A stretch of 64,000 nt of DNA from Branchiostoma floridae (GCF_000003815.2 NC_049990.1:14987875-15051874); one strand, 5' to 3'; shown: positions 11,973-33,066, counted from the stretch's first letter. Translations and numbers: made by a program. The notes: a model not told the origin generated them from the letters alone.

Positions 11973-13680
11973 GTCTGGAAGGGATTTTAAAGGCAGATTT
12001 TAAAAGCATGCAATGCACACGGACAATAAGTGTTTATTGTCTTACATCTGATATGCAATCTATAACGGTGCACACACCAATTCTTCCGCAACAGGGGTCC
12101 GAGATGTCCGCAACAAAAATGTAACGAAAGGGTTTTGAGGGTCTGGGTTTGAGTTCAAATTTGTCATAATCTGCTGCGAAGTGGCATTTAATACTGGCAT
12201 GGCTGAAAAGCATAAGAAGTGATGTGTTTTTCGTGCTAATTGGTTTTGGGCCCGAGTGTCACTTCCTTGTATTTCTACGCGTTGGAAGTGATTCGCCCGT
12301 TGACCCAGATTCACCGTCCATATGCGTTCTGTGAGCCGTGTTGCTATGCCTCGCGCGTCGGGTTATTGTAAAAATCTCAGTGTTACGATTTTCTTTATTT
12401 TTTGCTTGATTAATCCTAGGTGTATTCTCTTTCCGACAATATCAGTCATTTTCATGACTAAACTATAGGTGATGGGTTTATTTCCACGTCAAAATTCCCA
12501 TTTTTTTGCATACTTTTGTACGTGAAAGAAAATTTCCTCCCCCAAAATTACGAAAAGTGGAGAGAGTAGAGAAACTGAAAACCGGCTGTTCTTAAAGCTG
12601 GAGTGATGCCCTTCATTCCCATATACGGCTTTTTTGCTTTAGATTTATTTTCTTGAAGAGACGGCCTCTCGACTTGAGGGTGCACAACAGACCCCAAATA
12701 AACTAGGGTGTGCACCGTTAACCTCACATAAAGTAGACATTGCATGGACTTGCCGACTAGAATAGACATCATATTCACTTGCTGGTCTCCACTTGTCTTT
12801 GATATACAAGCAGTGATCCATAATTTTGCGGCCTCACCAATACATAAGGTGCACAACTCAAATTTTTGATATAGTTTTGGAACATAAAGTTTATTTTGAA
12901 TGTGTAACAAAATGCACTTCATTGTAAGAGTCATTATGTTGCAGGTGACATTTAATTCAGTAATGTTAGGTGAGAGAGAAAAAAAAATGGAGCATTGAGC
13001 TGCAACCTGAGGTGTGCAGGTCAACTTGCTCTGCTGAAAGTCAGATACACAGTCCTGTACAAAGAGATTCCTCAAACATTTTGACATTGTCTTCATAGAT
13101 ATAATTATATGAGAAACACAGCCTAAATATCTCTGATCACAGTTCACCTTAAGTTTGTTTTCCAGCCACTTACCTAGTGATTTGAGTTGTACTCCTTATT
13201 TCTTGGTTAGGCTGCAAACGCATTCACCACCCTTCTAGTTTGTACAAGACCCATTGATTATCTCGCATCTTTTGTGCAATTTCTAAATACACGTAAAGTA
13301 GACATGTTGACTTACCAACTAGAATAAACGTCACAGTGACGTGCTGGTCTCTACTTTCCCTTGACTTATCAGTGGACTGTCCAAAGTGTGACGTGTGAAA
13401 TTTACGCACAATTGTAGGAAGTATCAGAGGCAAGATCACTAGCATAACTGTATAGATTTAAAGCTGTGGTAGTTTTGTAGTAGCACTGAGTGACAGACTA
13501 ATATGTGAAATTTATAATTTTCCCTCTGTTTTAGTCTCTAGTGTAAGAAATGTACTGTTACTTCAGTCCGTTCCCTAGTGTATGTGCAATGTGAAATTAC
13601 AAGGTTTAACTGCAAATTAAAATATCAAATTACCAAATCCTAGCCTGTCATTATTATGGTGTGTGATGGAATAGCCAACT
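11973..13680. other. NT5DC 3'-UTR and spacer with a diverged internal duplication
   Basis: This follows the NT5DC stop codon; the transcript end could not be located. Two diverged copies of one segment occur near 12725-12800 and 13285-13375, both containing AAAGTAGACAT and CTGGTCT with ACTAGAATA between them. A 199-codon open frame on the minus strand (12548-13147) overlaps the first copy but has no recognisable similarity or splice signals, and I do not call it a gene. Confidence 0.5.
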
Positions 13681-14290
13681 GAACGCCATCCATCATCGCC
13701 CACTAGTGATTCATATCCAAAGTGCAGGCCAATGTATCAGCACTGCGTGGTTACTGAACGGAAGGAAGAGCTCAACATTAGATGCGGTTATACGTGTCCT
13801 TGGTGCTGAACGCCATCCGACAACGACCTCTAGCGATTCATATCCAAAATGCAGGCCAATGTACCAGTACTGCTTGATTTCATTACTTGAGGAAGAGATC
13901 TAACGGTAGACGTGGTTATAGGTGTCTTTGGCGCTGAACACCATTCAACACCGGCCTCTAGCGATTCATATCCATATGTGCAGGTCAATTTACCAGCATT
14001 GCATGATTACCTGACCCGAGAAAGAAATTTAACGGTTGATGTAGAAATACCTGTCCTTGGTGCTGAACACCATCTAACACCGTCCTCTAGCGATCCATAT
14101 CCTAAGTGCGGGCCAATGTACCAGCACCGTTTGATTTCATTACACGAGGAAGAGATCTAACGGGAGATGTGGTTATACCTGTCTTTGGTGCTGAACACCA
14201 TCCAACACCACCCTCTAGCGATTCATATCCAAAGTGCAGGCCAATGTACCAGCACTGCATGGCTACTTGACCGCATGGGGTCGAATATAA
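13681..14290 (+). repeat. Five-copy tandem repeat, 127-129 bp period
   Basis: The landmark GATTCATATCC (GATCCATATCC in the fourth copy) occurs at about 13708, 13835, 13963, 14092 and 14220. Each unit runs: GGTTATACCTGTC, TTGGTGCTGAACGCCATCC, CCTCTAGC, GATTCATATCC, AAGTGCAGGCCAATGTACC, a CAGCACTGCATGG-like stretch and a variable end. Unit lengths are not multiples of three, so the partial open frames across it are incidental. Single copies of the core occur near 15030-15125, 28570-28660, 37660-37735, 42490-42590 and 57980-58080. Confidence 0.9.
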
Positions 14291-15584
14291 GGCACAAACA
14301 AAATACACGATACGAAACTTCATTTACAAAATTTTTAGATAGATGTTTGTTCATCTAGCTAGGACAGTAGTCTAAGTCTGGATACCACTGGGGTTATCCT
14401 ACAGTACATTTTTTCTATTTTTTTACTGGCACGAATTGAACGTCACCTGCTTGAATATATTACAGCTTCTAACATTGTCACATTGTTACATTGTCACTAA
14501 GATGAAATACATGAATACCCCGACGCCTCTGCAGTTTTTACGGCTATCAAACTGTTAACTAGCAAAACCGTACACGCAAACAGTAATCGTGAGTCTGTCG
14601 TTCGAAATATTTGATCTTCGCATTTTGTCTCACATAAATCGTTAACAAGTGATTAAAACACGGTGTTACAGCGCTGCTGTTGTGCTGGTTCATTTATCAA
14701 CATGATTGAGAAAGTAACAGCTTGCTGTATGTACTTGGGCCGCCCCGTCATTACCTTAATAACGTTATAGCTCTACTCTTCTGCACATTTCCTCTCAGAC
14801 CTGATCGCAACTGGGCGCGGTGTAGAAGCGCCGCCTAGATTACGGCAATGGTACTTCAGCGTGGTCACCTCTTGGGACGAAAGAATAACACTCAAAGTCG
14901 CAGGCCGATATTCATGTGTTGGAAAAGATAACAAAATGTCCATTACTCCTTGAACAAATCAGATCTGAGGCGTTTACAGAGAGATGTATACAGCTTGAGT
15001 GAAAAATGTAAACATTTCACAGTAGATTTGGCTATGCCAGTCCTTGGTGCTGAACGCCGTCCAACATCGTCCTTTAGCGATTTATATCCAATGTGCAGGC
15101 CAATGTAATGTACCAGCACTGCATGGCTTCTTGATCTGGCGTCAGTTTTGGTGAAGTATTCAGTGTTTTTGATTGAAGTTTCGAGGTCCGCCCCAAGGGT
15201 TAGGGGGTGGAGACAATTATAATGTCCAGTCTGAGAGCCATTGTCTGATAAAAACGAGAGCTACGACGAGTCAGTGACGTCAGGTTATCGCCTCTTCATG
15301 CTTCTAAAAACAACCAGCAGTACTCGAAAGATGAGTACTGGTGTAAACAGATGAAGACAATACACCGCCAGAACATTCGAGTCTTCTCTTGTGTTACGAG
15401 AATAAAGTGTCGCATCGGCGCAAACATTTTGAGAAAACAACAACAGTTGAACCCTACATTCTTTACAACGTTACCAACAGTCTGGTTTGTAAAGTTCTGA
15501 TCCAGGTGTTTGATTGACCGTTAAGCCATGTATGTGGGTGTCTGTTATGTATGTTATCCTTAGGCAAACGTTTAAAGGTGTCCA
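14291..15584. other. Spacer with one dispersed 128-bp-family copy
   Basis: No gene was seen. One copy of the dispersed CTTGGTGCTGAACGCC core lies near 15030-15125. The remainder is unique-looking AT-moderate DNA upstream of the receptor gene. Confidence 0.5.
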
Positions 15585-16024
15585 GCTTGAATTGTCTGGT
15601 CTACTAAACTGAGAGCATAATGTAGTTAGAAATTGAATACTTCATGGCCTTTGCTATTAATTCTATTCAGATTGTAGATATTTGTCATTAGGCGTTTTGT
15701 CCACTACAGTACAAAGTACTACGCATTGCATTCGTGCCCAATACCGTGCCATCCTTTTCTTTACTTAATGGTCACCACGTAACAAGACCTGAAGGTCATT
15801 TCAAGGTGTGACCCGAAGGCCACTCCAAGGTTACGGGTTACATTGTAACTGTAACAGTATCTCTTCGCCCTAGGTCAGAAACACCATGATTGAGACCAGC
15901 TCAATTGCTCACTAAGAGTGAGGACTACCTGACCCAATATAATAGGCGAAGCAGGGGATACGAAGGCTGTTTAAAACAGCTCCCTACCCCATTCAAGCCG
16001 GAATTGTTTGATCCACTCACACAG

Positions 16025-16140
16025 GGAAGGACCCCTACTCTTTTCGATAAGTGTGGTGGGTTCTTTTACGTGCCCGAGGTGTGGCTCTCCCCGAACACGG
16101 GACCTCCATTTAACGTTCTATACGAGGGACGGAGCTAGCC
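16025..16140 (+). repeat. Dispersed repeat fragment upstream of the receptor gene
   Basis: GGTTCTTTTACGTGCCCGAG followed by GTGTGGCTCTCCCCGAACAC and GGGACCTCCATTTAACGT is a recurrent segment. Other copies lie at 3420-3490, 10545-10630 and 41145-41210 in the opposite direction. The 82-codon frame across it is probably incidental. Confidence 0.55.
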
Positions 16141-16664
16141 TTTTGTTTCCAATGAAAGTATCAAGTATCAGGTTTACGGTTGTAAAGAAAACAAAGTTCT
16201 CATAGCTTTCCTTTGTTCCATATTCACAAAAGTGAAAGGTAAATAAATCTATTCCAAACGGTGACACTGACTCCAGTAAGTTTCGACTAGCTTATTTTGA
16301 GCTCCGGGGAGGAGTACTGATAGAATGTAATGTATCAAACTAAATAAGTCGGACCTGAAGTCACAGAGCAGTCACTGCATTACACAGCATCAGAAAAGAA
16401 GTGGCATTGTGAATGGGAAAGGACTAAGCGAGGCTAAAAATGTTGCATAATATATACCCACTCCCCCCCCCCCCTCTCTATCGTGTTTGGAATAGTCGAG
16501 CGGCGCAAAACTCAGGATACATTGTCTTGTTGTTAAGGAGATTGTATAACACTGTACAACTCAAAGAGACAAAGTGGGCAAGATTTCCCCAAGACGTTAG
16601 GTGTCTTATTCTTGAAGTTAGAATACACCTGATTGTGACATCGATGATGATGATTTCTACAAGC

Positions 16665-25715
<9,051 letters not shown>

Positions 25716-28009
25716 AATCACGGAAATACAATGATGATGCGAAGTAAATGGACAGACAACAGGAACATCTTTTAAAATTCTGCTGGGTTATATCGGATAT
25801 CAGTTGCTTTTATCTCCATGAAAAATGGAGATACTGTTTATGGTCTGAATTAAGTTTTTGCTTTAAGCTCGAGATCCTTTGGATGGATTGGGATGGTATT
25901 CAGCAGGCGGGGTAGGTGGGGTAATATGGACGGTGAAGGTCGGTGTTGAGCGCCTGTTGATTGGCCTTGGTACTGCAGTACTGTAGGAAAAAGTTTAAAT
26001 ATCTTTGGCGCTGTGGGCTTTATGTTTTGGTGGCAAATACCTGTTGACATAAAAGTTAAGTGTTGTAAATTTGGGCCCCCTAGCTGTTTGGCCCTGCAGG
26101 GTGACTTTTGTGGTTTTAGTTTGTGTTTCCGGACAGATATCTTAAGAACCTCTGCATGGATTGCGATTATATTTGGTACGGGGGTAGACGTTGTGAGCCT
26201 TTGTGCTTTAGTGTGCCTTAGCAGGTTGTTGCAGATTTGATGTTTTTTTAAAAATATCTACACCCCTTTTTTATATGGAGTGATGTGGTCTGGAAATGGA
26301 GCCCTGGCAGACAGCCCATCAACCAGCTGGGGGTAATTAGTATTCTTTCAGTGCCCTGTAGTGGAGTATAATTAGGTCAGTTCAAGTTTCTTTGTCAGCT
26401 GTGAAATCAGTGTGCTGCACAACATGGTGTAAGGCTTTAGTGTAGGTTTTATCCTTCATTATGCATATCTTGGCTCGTCTCAAGCACACATATATCCACT
26501 TAAACTGCCACTTACCAAATATCATATCCATAGTCTGACTAAGAGAAACAACAAGAGTGTTATTCACCTGCTCCGAACTCCGCTCAAGTTGTTTTGTCAG
26601 GGCGGGGGGAGGGTGTGTGCAAGACTATCTTAAAGTCGTCTCAAGCACATTGATCCCCTTGATATGCCCTTATCAAATATCTTATTTACTTCCGTTGTAA
26701 ACGGTACAGTGTTGCTGAGTGTCAACCACTTATTAGACAAATTCAAACGCCAACTCCACTCGACTTATTTTAATCACATACATTCCCTTGAGGGTATAAT
26801 GATAAGCACACAAATTAAAGCTGTTCACATTTCTTTCCAATTGCTCTAAAGAATTTGCTACTTTCTGTTCGATAGATAAACTCAACTACATTCTGGGAGG
26901 CGATATCCCTTACTGTACATGTGTGCAAGCAGGCAAATATATCCGGCTTATACCGTAGAACCAATAGTGTAAATGACATGCTAGACCCTATATGTTGACT
27001 TGTTCCTACCTATAGATATCCATACATGTCTGTTAAGTTGTTCTGTACATGTAAGTAGTTGTTGTCATGTAGACCTTATGAAAGTCGCTGTACTTTTGTC
27101 GTGTCAATAAAGATTTCTATGCTACAGATCAGATAGCTCATTTACCTCCATTGCATAGAACTCGTCTGAAGCTCAGACATCCCTTCAATATGCTATCGAT
27201 TTAAGGCTATAGCAAGTAAATTTTATGGATGACATCGTCTGCAGACTGCAAAAATAATGAGATAGGGTGAAAAAAACAAGATGGTTAAAAAAAGATGGCT
27301 AAATTTTCCAAATATACGCAATATACAAGAAGAATGGAAGCGACGAAACATGGTATCACAGCCTACAAGGCATTCATTCCTGTATTCAAGACGTCAACTA
27401 GTGTAGTAAAGGTGACACTAGTGTGGTAGACAGGTATCACCAATATGGCAGCTACACTCATGGCTTCCATATTGGTGCCACAACTATATAATACTAAATA
27501 TCATACTATTTTCACTTCTATAACTACAGTCATGGCTACCTGGCTAGTGTCACTTCTACAAGTACAATCATTAGTCTAAGACACAACATATTTGCCCATT
27601 TTGGTACTTTATCGTCATGTTGACCATCTCCGAAGAAACAAATTCTTGTTTTTTTTCTTCTGAAATCAGGCGAAAATTAATGGCGCGCGCTGATGTCATC
27701 CATAAAATTTACTTGCTGTGGCCTAATGACAAATAACTACTAGTACTAGTATAATATGAATAGAATTGATAACAAAAGTCCAATTATTCAATGTGTAACT
27801 ACCTCATGCTTTCAGCTTAGTAGGCTAGACAATCCAAGCTACAAACCATCTGCCTGATACTTCTTAAAAAATTTCTTTTAATTGATGCCATAAAAAATAA
27901 GTACTTGAACTGTGCAAAATGTTAGTCCAGATATCCGAATCGTTGCTGAGATATCGCCAGTGTTGCACCTCGGCATCTAATATAGAGTAGGCCCCATACA
28001 AGACCTATC
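25716..28009. other. Spacer between the receptor gene and array A
   Basis: This probably includes the receptor 3'-UTR. It holds a copy of the dispersed AACTCGAGAAG/GGGCCCCCTAGC family (25860-26240), a LINE 3' relic (26780-27125), and from about 27700 a segment that recurs at 41500-41665. No gene was seen. A small palindrome (CACCAATATGG ... CCATATTGGTG) lies near 27448-27478. Confidence 0.55.
26780..27125 (+). mobile_element. 3' relic of a non-LTR retrotransposon
   Basis: The plus-strand frame near 26822-26930 reads LFTFLSNCSKEFATFC then SIDKLNYILGGDIPYC. The same C-terminal segment is encoded on the minus strand at 39939-40151. The element ends with TCAATAAAGATTTCTATGC near 27103-27121. It is 5'-truncated. 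Confidence 0.7.
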
Positions 28010-28346
28010 TAAAGCTAAGGGCACAACCCGCCGTACGTGCTAACACGTGCTGTCTACGTGCCGAAACGTGGGCAATCTTTTGAGATCCGTAAGTGGTAAG
28101 TACCGCCTCGGTACGAACTCTTAGGGAATCCGACGGATTTTGGAGCACGCAGACACGCCGTAGAACTTTACCTGCAAGCAAAACTTTGTGTGCCATCGGG
28201 CTGCGGATTCGCCCCCCGTACGTACCAGTACGGGCGACGCGCCTGCCCTGTACAGCCTGAACGTTTTCAGAAATACGTGGTGGACGTGCCTCCTAAAAAT
28301 ACGTGCGGACAAATTGCACGTACGGTGGGTTGTGTCCTTAGCTTTA
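28010..28346. mobile_element. 337-bp MITE with about 31-bp inverted ends
   Basis: The left end TAAAGCTAAGGGCACAACCC continues with GCCGTACGTGC. The right end, read in reverse, gives TAAAGCTAAGGACACAACCC followed by ACCGTACGTGC. The interior is rich in ACGTG. The open frames across it are not genes. A related but diverged segment without the left end lies at 41670-41830. Confidence 0.75.
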
Positions 28347-28826
28347 CGCAACGAACGACGCACGCAACCGCTCCTGGCCATGCGTGGCTTGCAGAGCACA
28401 TACTTACACCTTGCGCAACCGTGCGAGTGACGTGCGTTGAGACGTACTCTCTCCCTGCTCTTGCCATGCCTTCCCCATGGCTACCATTGCGGTTTTGGAA
28501 AACGTTTGATACTTACACTTAGAAATTCTAGCTGTTGAGAGTTCAGTCTGTCTGTAGGGATGTTATACCTGTCCCTGGTGCTGAACGCCATCCAACACTT
28601 CGCAATTGCGACCTCTAGCGTTTCGGATGCAAAGTGCAGCTTAACGTACTCGCGCTGCATAATTTCTGCACATGGTTTCATCATTTACGGCGATGCAGTT
28701 GGTGTTATGGGTTGAACTTGACACATTTTGGGACAAACACGAGGAAGGGTGTTTCCGGGTCAGAATTAGGGGACGGATACAGTGCGAGACATTGTCGAGT
28801 GAAAAGGCCAACGACGGACGATGGTA

Positions 28827-29022
28827 CTCTCCAAGCAGAGATTGGTGGGGAAAATCGTGATCTTTTCCTTATATGTCGTATTTTTTCGACCAGCCTCTCA
28901 CCAATAGCATAGCGACTAACTTTGCGGCTCCGCTTGGGAGCAGAGCTTGGTGGGAGGCTGGTAAAAAAAAATACGGCATATGAGGAAAAGGTCACGATTT
29001 TCCCCACCAACCTCCGCTTGTA
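28827..29022. mobile_element. Hairpin-forming MITE upstream of A1
   Basis: The two halves are nearly perfect inverted repeats of about 75 bases. The left reads CTCTCCAAGCAGAG, TTGGTGGGGAAAATCG, CCTTATATGTCGTATT, GACCAGCCTC; the right is its complement. The loop is about 40 bases. The array B copy is split by a 2.67-kb element (42794-45463), leaving 42750-42791 and 45466-45640. Confidence 0.8.
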
Positions 29023-29280
29023 GGACGATGGCAGTTTGAAAAAGAAATAATACAATCATTTTCTTTTATATCTACATGAGACAAAATGACCAAGGTCAGG
29101 TAACGTGTGTACTGCCCAACAACATTGCTGGATTTCAAGTTCCTCTAAGCTTCGATTGTGCAAAGCATTTTCTTTTGGCGTTGTTTAAAGTTGAGGAGGA
29201 AGGAAAAGGGGAAGAAGAAGATGACGAAATTGGCCAAACACATTATGTTAACTTTTGTGAAGGTAAACTTTAAAAATAAA

Positions 29281-29381
29281 CATTCCCACATCTCACTTCG
29301 GAGTGACTTGCGTTCCTTGTCGGTCACTGATTTTCTGAAGCGTTATTGATTTTATCGAGACACTGACAAAAACTGTGAAAC
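29281..29381 (+). promoter_or_regulatory. Conserved 5' block shared by all claudin-like genes
   Basis: About 100-130 bases before each start codon are alike in all copies: GAGTGACTTGCGTTCCTTGT, CGGTCACTGATTTTCTGAAG, TTTATCGAGACACTG, CTGTGAAAC, then ATG. Equivalent blocks end at 31347, 33333, 37187, 46194, 49205, 53139 and 57507. A purine-rich stretch (GAAGTAGAAGAGGAAGGAG) lies further up. The block may be 5'-UTR, core promoter or both; the sequence alone does not show which. Confidence 0.55.
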
Positions 29382-30902
29382 ATGACTCCTCTTCCTGATC
29401 GCGGCATCATTAGCTCTCTTATCGGGATAGTGATGTACGTGGTGGGGATAGCGACACCCGCCTGGCTCAAGGCTGGACAAGAAGGGTTTGCGATAGAAGT
29501 GGGACTGTGGCAGGCCTGCGTTACACATGCAGGAGCAAGGACTTGCGGTACTTCCCATCTAATTTTAACGCTAGGTTCACATTTCCAAAAAGGGGCCCGG
29601 GCGGCAATTTATAGAAGTGAAAAAAATATAGAGTACGTCAAGACAATATTCACAAGTATGCTCATAACGTTTCTGCTACGTTTTATGTGTTCTCCTGCCT
29701 TATGTACTATATGGTAGCTTGGGTCTACAACAAGAGTTGGGACTGTGACAGGTCTGCACAACATACATATCTAGTGTAAGAACAACTTGCGAATTTTACC
29801 AAGGTAAGCCAGGATGTCACATCGATCGAGTCAATGTTCGACGTTATTTTGTATGTAGGACTCGAGCTTAAATCAGCTCCAAAGAACGAGTCAAAGGTAA
29901 AACAATGGTATCATTTATATTTATCGCAATATACCTACTATATTTTGTTTGAAAATTTTCGTCCACAAAAACTTGTTCTCTGAATTCTGTAGGTATTAGC
30001 CAGGGGTCCGGTGTCGTCCATGCCACACGTACTTTTGCTGTGATCGGACTGCTAATGCTCATCGCTGGTGTTGCTCTGGCCTACTACGCCGCGTACAAGA
30101 ACCCCAACAAAGACAAGAGGAAATATGGTGCCCTGATCATTGCTGGAGGTATGTTCTTATTATTACCTCCACAAAATGTGTCATAGGGGTTATGTTTTAG
30201 GCAGTGTATGTCTTTCTGTATGTTTGTTGGTCAACAAGATTAGTTTCATATTTGGTGTGTTAGTAGGGTGTGGCAAAAACTGGAAATGATTAGATTTTGG
30301 GCCCCCTAGCGGCTTCTCTTAGTACAGCAACGGAACTTCCGGTTTTGGTATCTCGTGTTCTGAACAAGCTATGGTCACGATTTTTAGGTGTTAGATAGCT
30401 CTTGTGCTTGGAAAAAGTGACATGAGTATGATCCTCCAGCGGTTAAGCTTGCAATTGCAGGGGCGTTTTTGTAAAAAAAAGAGGATAAATCAAGAAATGA
30501 ATTACGGATTTTCATGACTTTTACTGCGCAGGTAGCTTAGTTTTTCCAAAATGCTGATGGGTGCTAAGCAGAGAAAGCGGCAAGTAACATTCTTAAAGTC
30601 TTCTCACTTGGCCATTGTACCGATAAACTTTTCCTTCAGTAGGATTTATGACACCTATTTTATCAACAGGGGTCTGTGGGATAATTGCTGTCGCCATCTT
30701 TGGTGCGTCAATGCGGAATGGCAGCGGGACGGAGCTGCCGATTCCTTTCGGCTACTCCTTCTACCTGACCTGGGTGCAGGCGTTCCTAACGGTCTTTGGA
30801 GGAACCGACATCATCGATATCAAAGCCGGGCGTAGGGACACAGAGGATGACCAACCGCTGCACCGTGAGGAAGTTATTGCAATGAGAGAGTCTATTATTT
30901 AA
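29382..30902 (+). CDS. Claudin-like four-pass membrane protein A1
   Basis: Three exons, 29382-29547, 29993-30148 and 30670-30902, join in phase 1 to give 184 residues. The claudin/PMP22 signature is present in the first extracellular loop: W28, GLW at 41-43, C46 and C55. Transmembrane segments lie near residues 10-27, 67-89, 102-122 and 136-156. The short cytoplasmic tail ends ESII, which fits a class I PDZ ligand (S at -2, I at 0). Exon 1 is shorter than in A3, ending at TTGCG|GTACTT, a weak donor whose phase nevertheless matches. A decayed copy of the usual loop segment lies in intron 1 near 29715-29811. Claudin-superfamily members act in cell junctions or the membrane. The exact subfamily is unclear; at 184 residues it is shorter than typical claudins (210-230). 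Confidence 0.82.
29715..29811 (+). pseudogene. Fossil first-loop exon segment inside intron 1 of A1
   Basis: GTCTACAACAAGAGTTGGGA, CTGTGACAGGTCTGCACAAC and a terminal CAAG|GTAAGCC align with the exon 1 end of A2 (31460-31541). The tryptophan-glycine-leucine-tryptophan coding part is mutated and a stop (TAG) interrupts it. The same fossil is in B1 (46530-46621). Confidence 0.65.
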
Positions 30903-31347
30903 TCATTATATCTATTTATTGAGAAGAAGAAAGGGGAAGAAACAAAGTGGAAGAAATTGACCTAAAACATGTACTATTACTTAACCCCTGTGAAGATAAA
31001 CTTAAAAAATAAAAGCCCACATATCTCGTGTTTCAAATCTCATTTCCGGGCACTATTATAAATGATGTTTACATGCACTGTCAATCATGAATTAATGAAA
31101 CGACCAACTAGATTGCTGGATTTCAAGTTCCTCTAAGCTTTCCTTGTGAAAAGAATTTTCTGTACTTACTTCTGTATTGTACCCGTTGTAATTCAAATAA
31201 AGTTGAGTTAAAGTTGAACATAAAACAGGAACTCCTACATCTCGTGTTCACTTCTCATTTCTGAGTGACTTGCGTTCCTTGTCGGTTACTGATTTTCTGA
31301 ATCGTTGCTGGTTTTATCGAGACGCTGACAAAACCTAGCTGTGAAAC

Positions 31348-32779
31348 ATGACTCCTCTTCTTATGGGCGGCATCAGAAGCTCTCTAGTCGGGGTGATGAT
31401 GTACGTACGTGGTGGGGATAGGGACACCCGCCTGGTTCAGGCATAGATTTAGTAGCTTGCCTGTACAACAGGAGTGGGGACTGTGGCAGATCTGCACAGC
31501 ATACATGCCTAGTGAAAGAACGACTTGCGAAATTTACCGAGGTAAGACAGGGAATGGACAAGCAATGTGGTGGCTTTTACGTTTATGAAGGTTAGACACC
31601 CAGGTAAACAATATTCAAATACAATCCAATCTCTACAACTGGGTAAACAACGGATATTACTTCCGGACGTTTCGAGTGACATCCAGACGCTGAAGAGGAA
31701 AAGTGAGTGACACTGAAAAGGAGCGTTTTATCCAGTTGTAGAGATTGAATTGTATTTGTGGTTTTTATTCAGTATATATATATATATATATAGACATATG
31801 AAAACCAATGGCATCACTTTGTGACTCACCCTCCTACATTTGTGTGTATCGCAATGCCTTATCTTTTGTTTGAAAATTTTAGTGCACACAAACATGTTTC
31901 CTAAATTCTATAGATATTAGTCAGGGGTCCGGTGTCTTCCATGCCACCCGTGCCTTTGCCGTGATCGGATCGCTGCTGCTCATCGCTGGTGTAGCTCTGG
32001 CCTGCTTCGCCGTGTGCAGGAACTCCAACAAAGACAAGAGGAAATATGGTGCCCTGATCATTGCTGGAGGTATGTTCTTATCATTTCCTCCATAAATTGT
32101 GTCATAGATGTTATATTTTAGGCTGTGTATGTCTTTCTGCGTGTCTGTTGGTCAACAAGATTAGTTTCATATTTACTGTGTGACAAAAACTGATATTGAT
32201 TCGATTTTGGGGCCCCTAACGGCTTCTCTTAGTACAGCAACGGAACTTCTGGTTTTGGTATCTCGTGTTCTGAACAAGCTATGGTCACGATTCTTGTGCT
32301 TGGAAAAAAGTGTCATGAATTTGAATCTCCAGCATTTAAGCTTGCAATTGCAGGGACGTTTTTGTAAAAATCAGAAGAAGGTAACTCAAGAAAGTATTTA
32401 CGGATTTTCATGACTTTTGCTGCCCAGGTAGCTTAGTTCTTTCCCAAATGCTGAAGGGTGCTGAGCAGAGATTTGACCATCGCACCGATAAACTTTTCCT
32501 TCGGGTGTAGGATCTAAGAATTGTTAGTTCATTACATCTATTTTATCAACAGGGGCCTGTGGGGTAATTGCTGTCGCCATCTTTGGGGTGAGAATGTGGA
32601 TTGCCATCGGGGCGGTCGTGTGGGTCCCTTACGGCTACTCCTTCCACCTGACCTGGGTGCAGGCGTTGGTAACGTTCGGTGGAGGAGCCGCCATCATCAA
32701 AGCTGGGTGCAGGAACGCAGAGAATGAGCAACCAATGCATCGTGAAGAAGTTATTGCCATGAGAGAGTCTATTATTTAA
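31348..32779 (+). pseudogene. Claudin-like gene A2 with a frameshifted first exon
   Basis: Exons 31348-31541, 31914-32069 and 32553-32779 match A1 and A3. Exon 1 has a 4-base duplication (TACGTACG instead of TACG, near 31400), which shifts the frame before the first-loop signature and leads to a TAG at 31442-31444. Without it the exon would have the expected length and phase. The downstream signature (EWGLWQICTAY ... TTC) and exons 2-3 are intact, ending ESII. B2 has the same insertion, so it predates the array duplication. It could be a young pseudogene or use another first exon. Confidence 0.72.
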
Positions 32780-33020
32780 TCATTATAATTATTTATTGAG
32801 AAGAAGGAAGAGGAAGAAACAGAGAGGAAGAAAGTGACCTAAAACATGAACAATACCTGAACCCCTGTGAAGGCAAACTTAAAAAAGAAAAGCCCGCATA
32901 TCTCGTGTTTCACATCTCATTTCCGTTCTCTAAATGATGTATACATGCACTGTCAATCATATATATGCATAAATTAACAACCAATTAGCTATAGCTTGCT
33001 GGATTTGAAGTTCCTCTAAG

Positions 33021-33066
33021 CAAGGAGGTTAAAGAAAGAGAGGCCTGTGATTCTTTAACCTCCTTG
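33021..33066. mobile_element. 46-bp mini-MITE with a 7-bp target-site duplication
   Basis: The element starts CAAGGAGGTTAAAGAA and ends with the exact reverse complement of these 16 bases. It is flanked by CTCTAAG at 33014-33020 and 33067-33073. Array B, near 51920-51930, has the uninterrupted site with a single CTCTAAG. Ends beginning CA and a 7-8 bp duplication suggest hAT-type mobilisation (inference). Confidence 0.8.

Noticed and set aside
12548-13147. 199-codon open frame on the minus strand
   Set aside because: No recognisable domain, no splice signals, overlaps a diverged repeat, and amino-acid content fits non-coding AT-rich DNA.
13706-14358. Repeated peptide (LGAEHHPTP-like) as a repeat protein
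   Set aside because: Unit lengths of 127-129 bases shift the frame at each repeat, so no continuous protein results.
28121-28522. Several overlapping frames of 80-110 codons
   Set aside because: They fall within and beside a MITE with inverted ends, and none is conserved in the copy at 41670.
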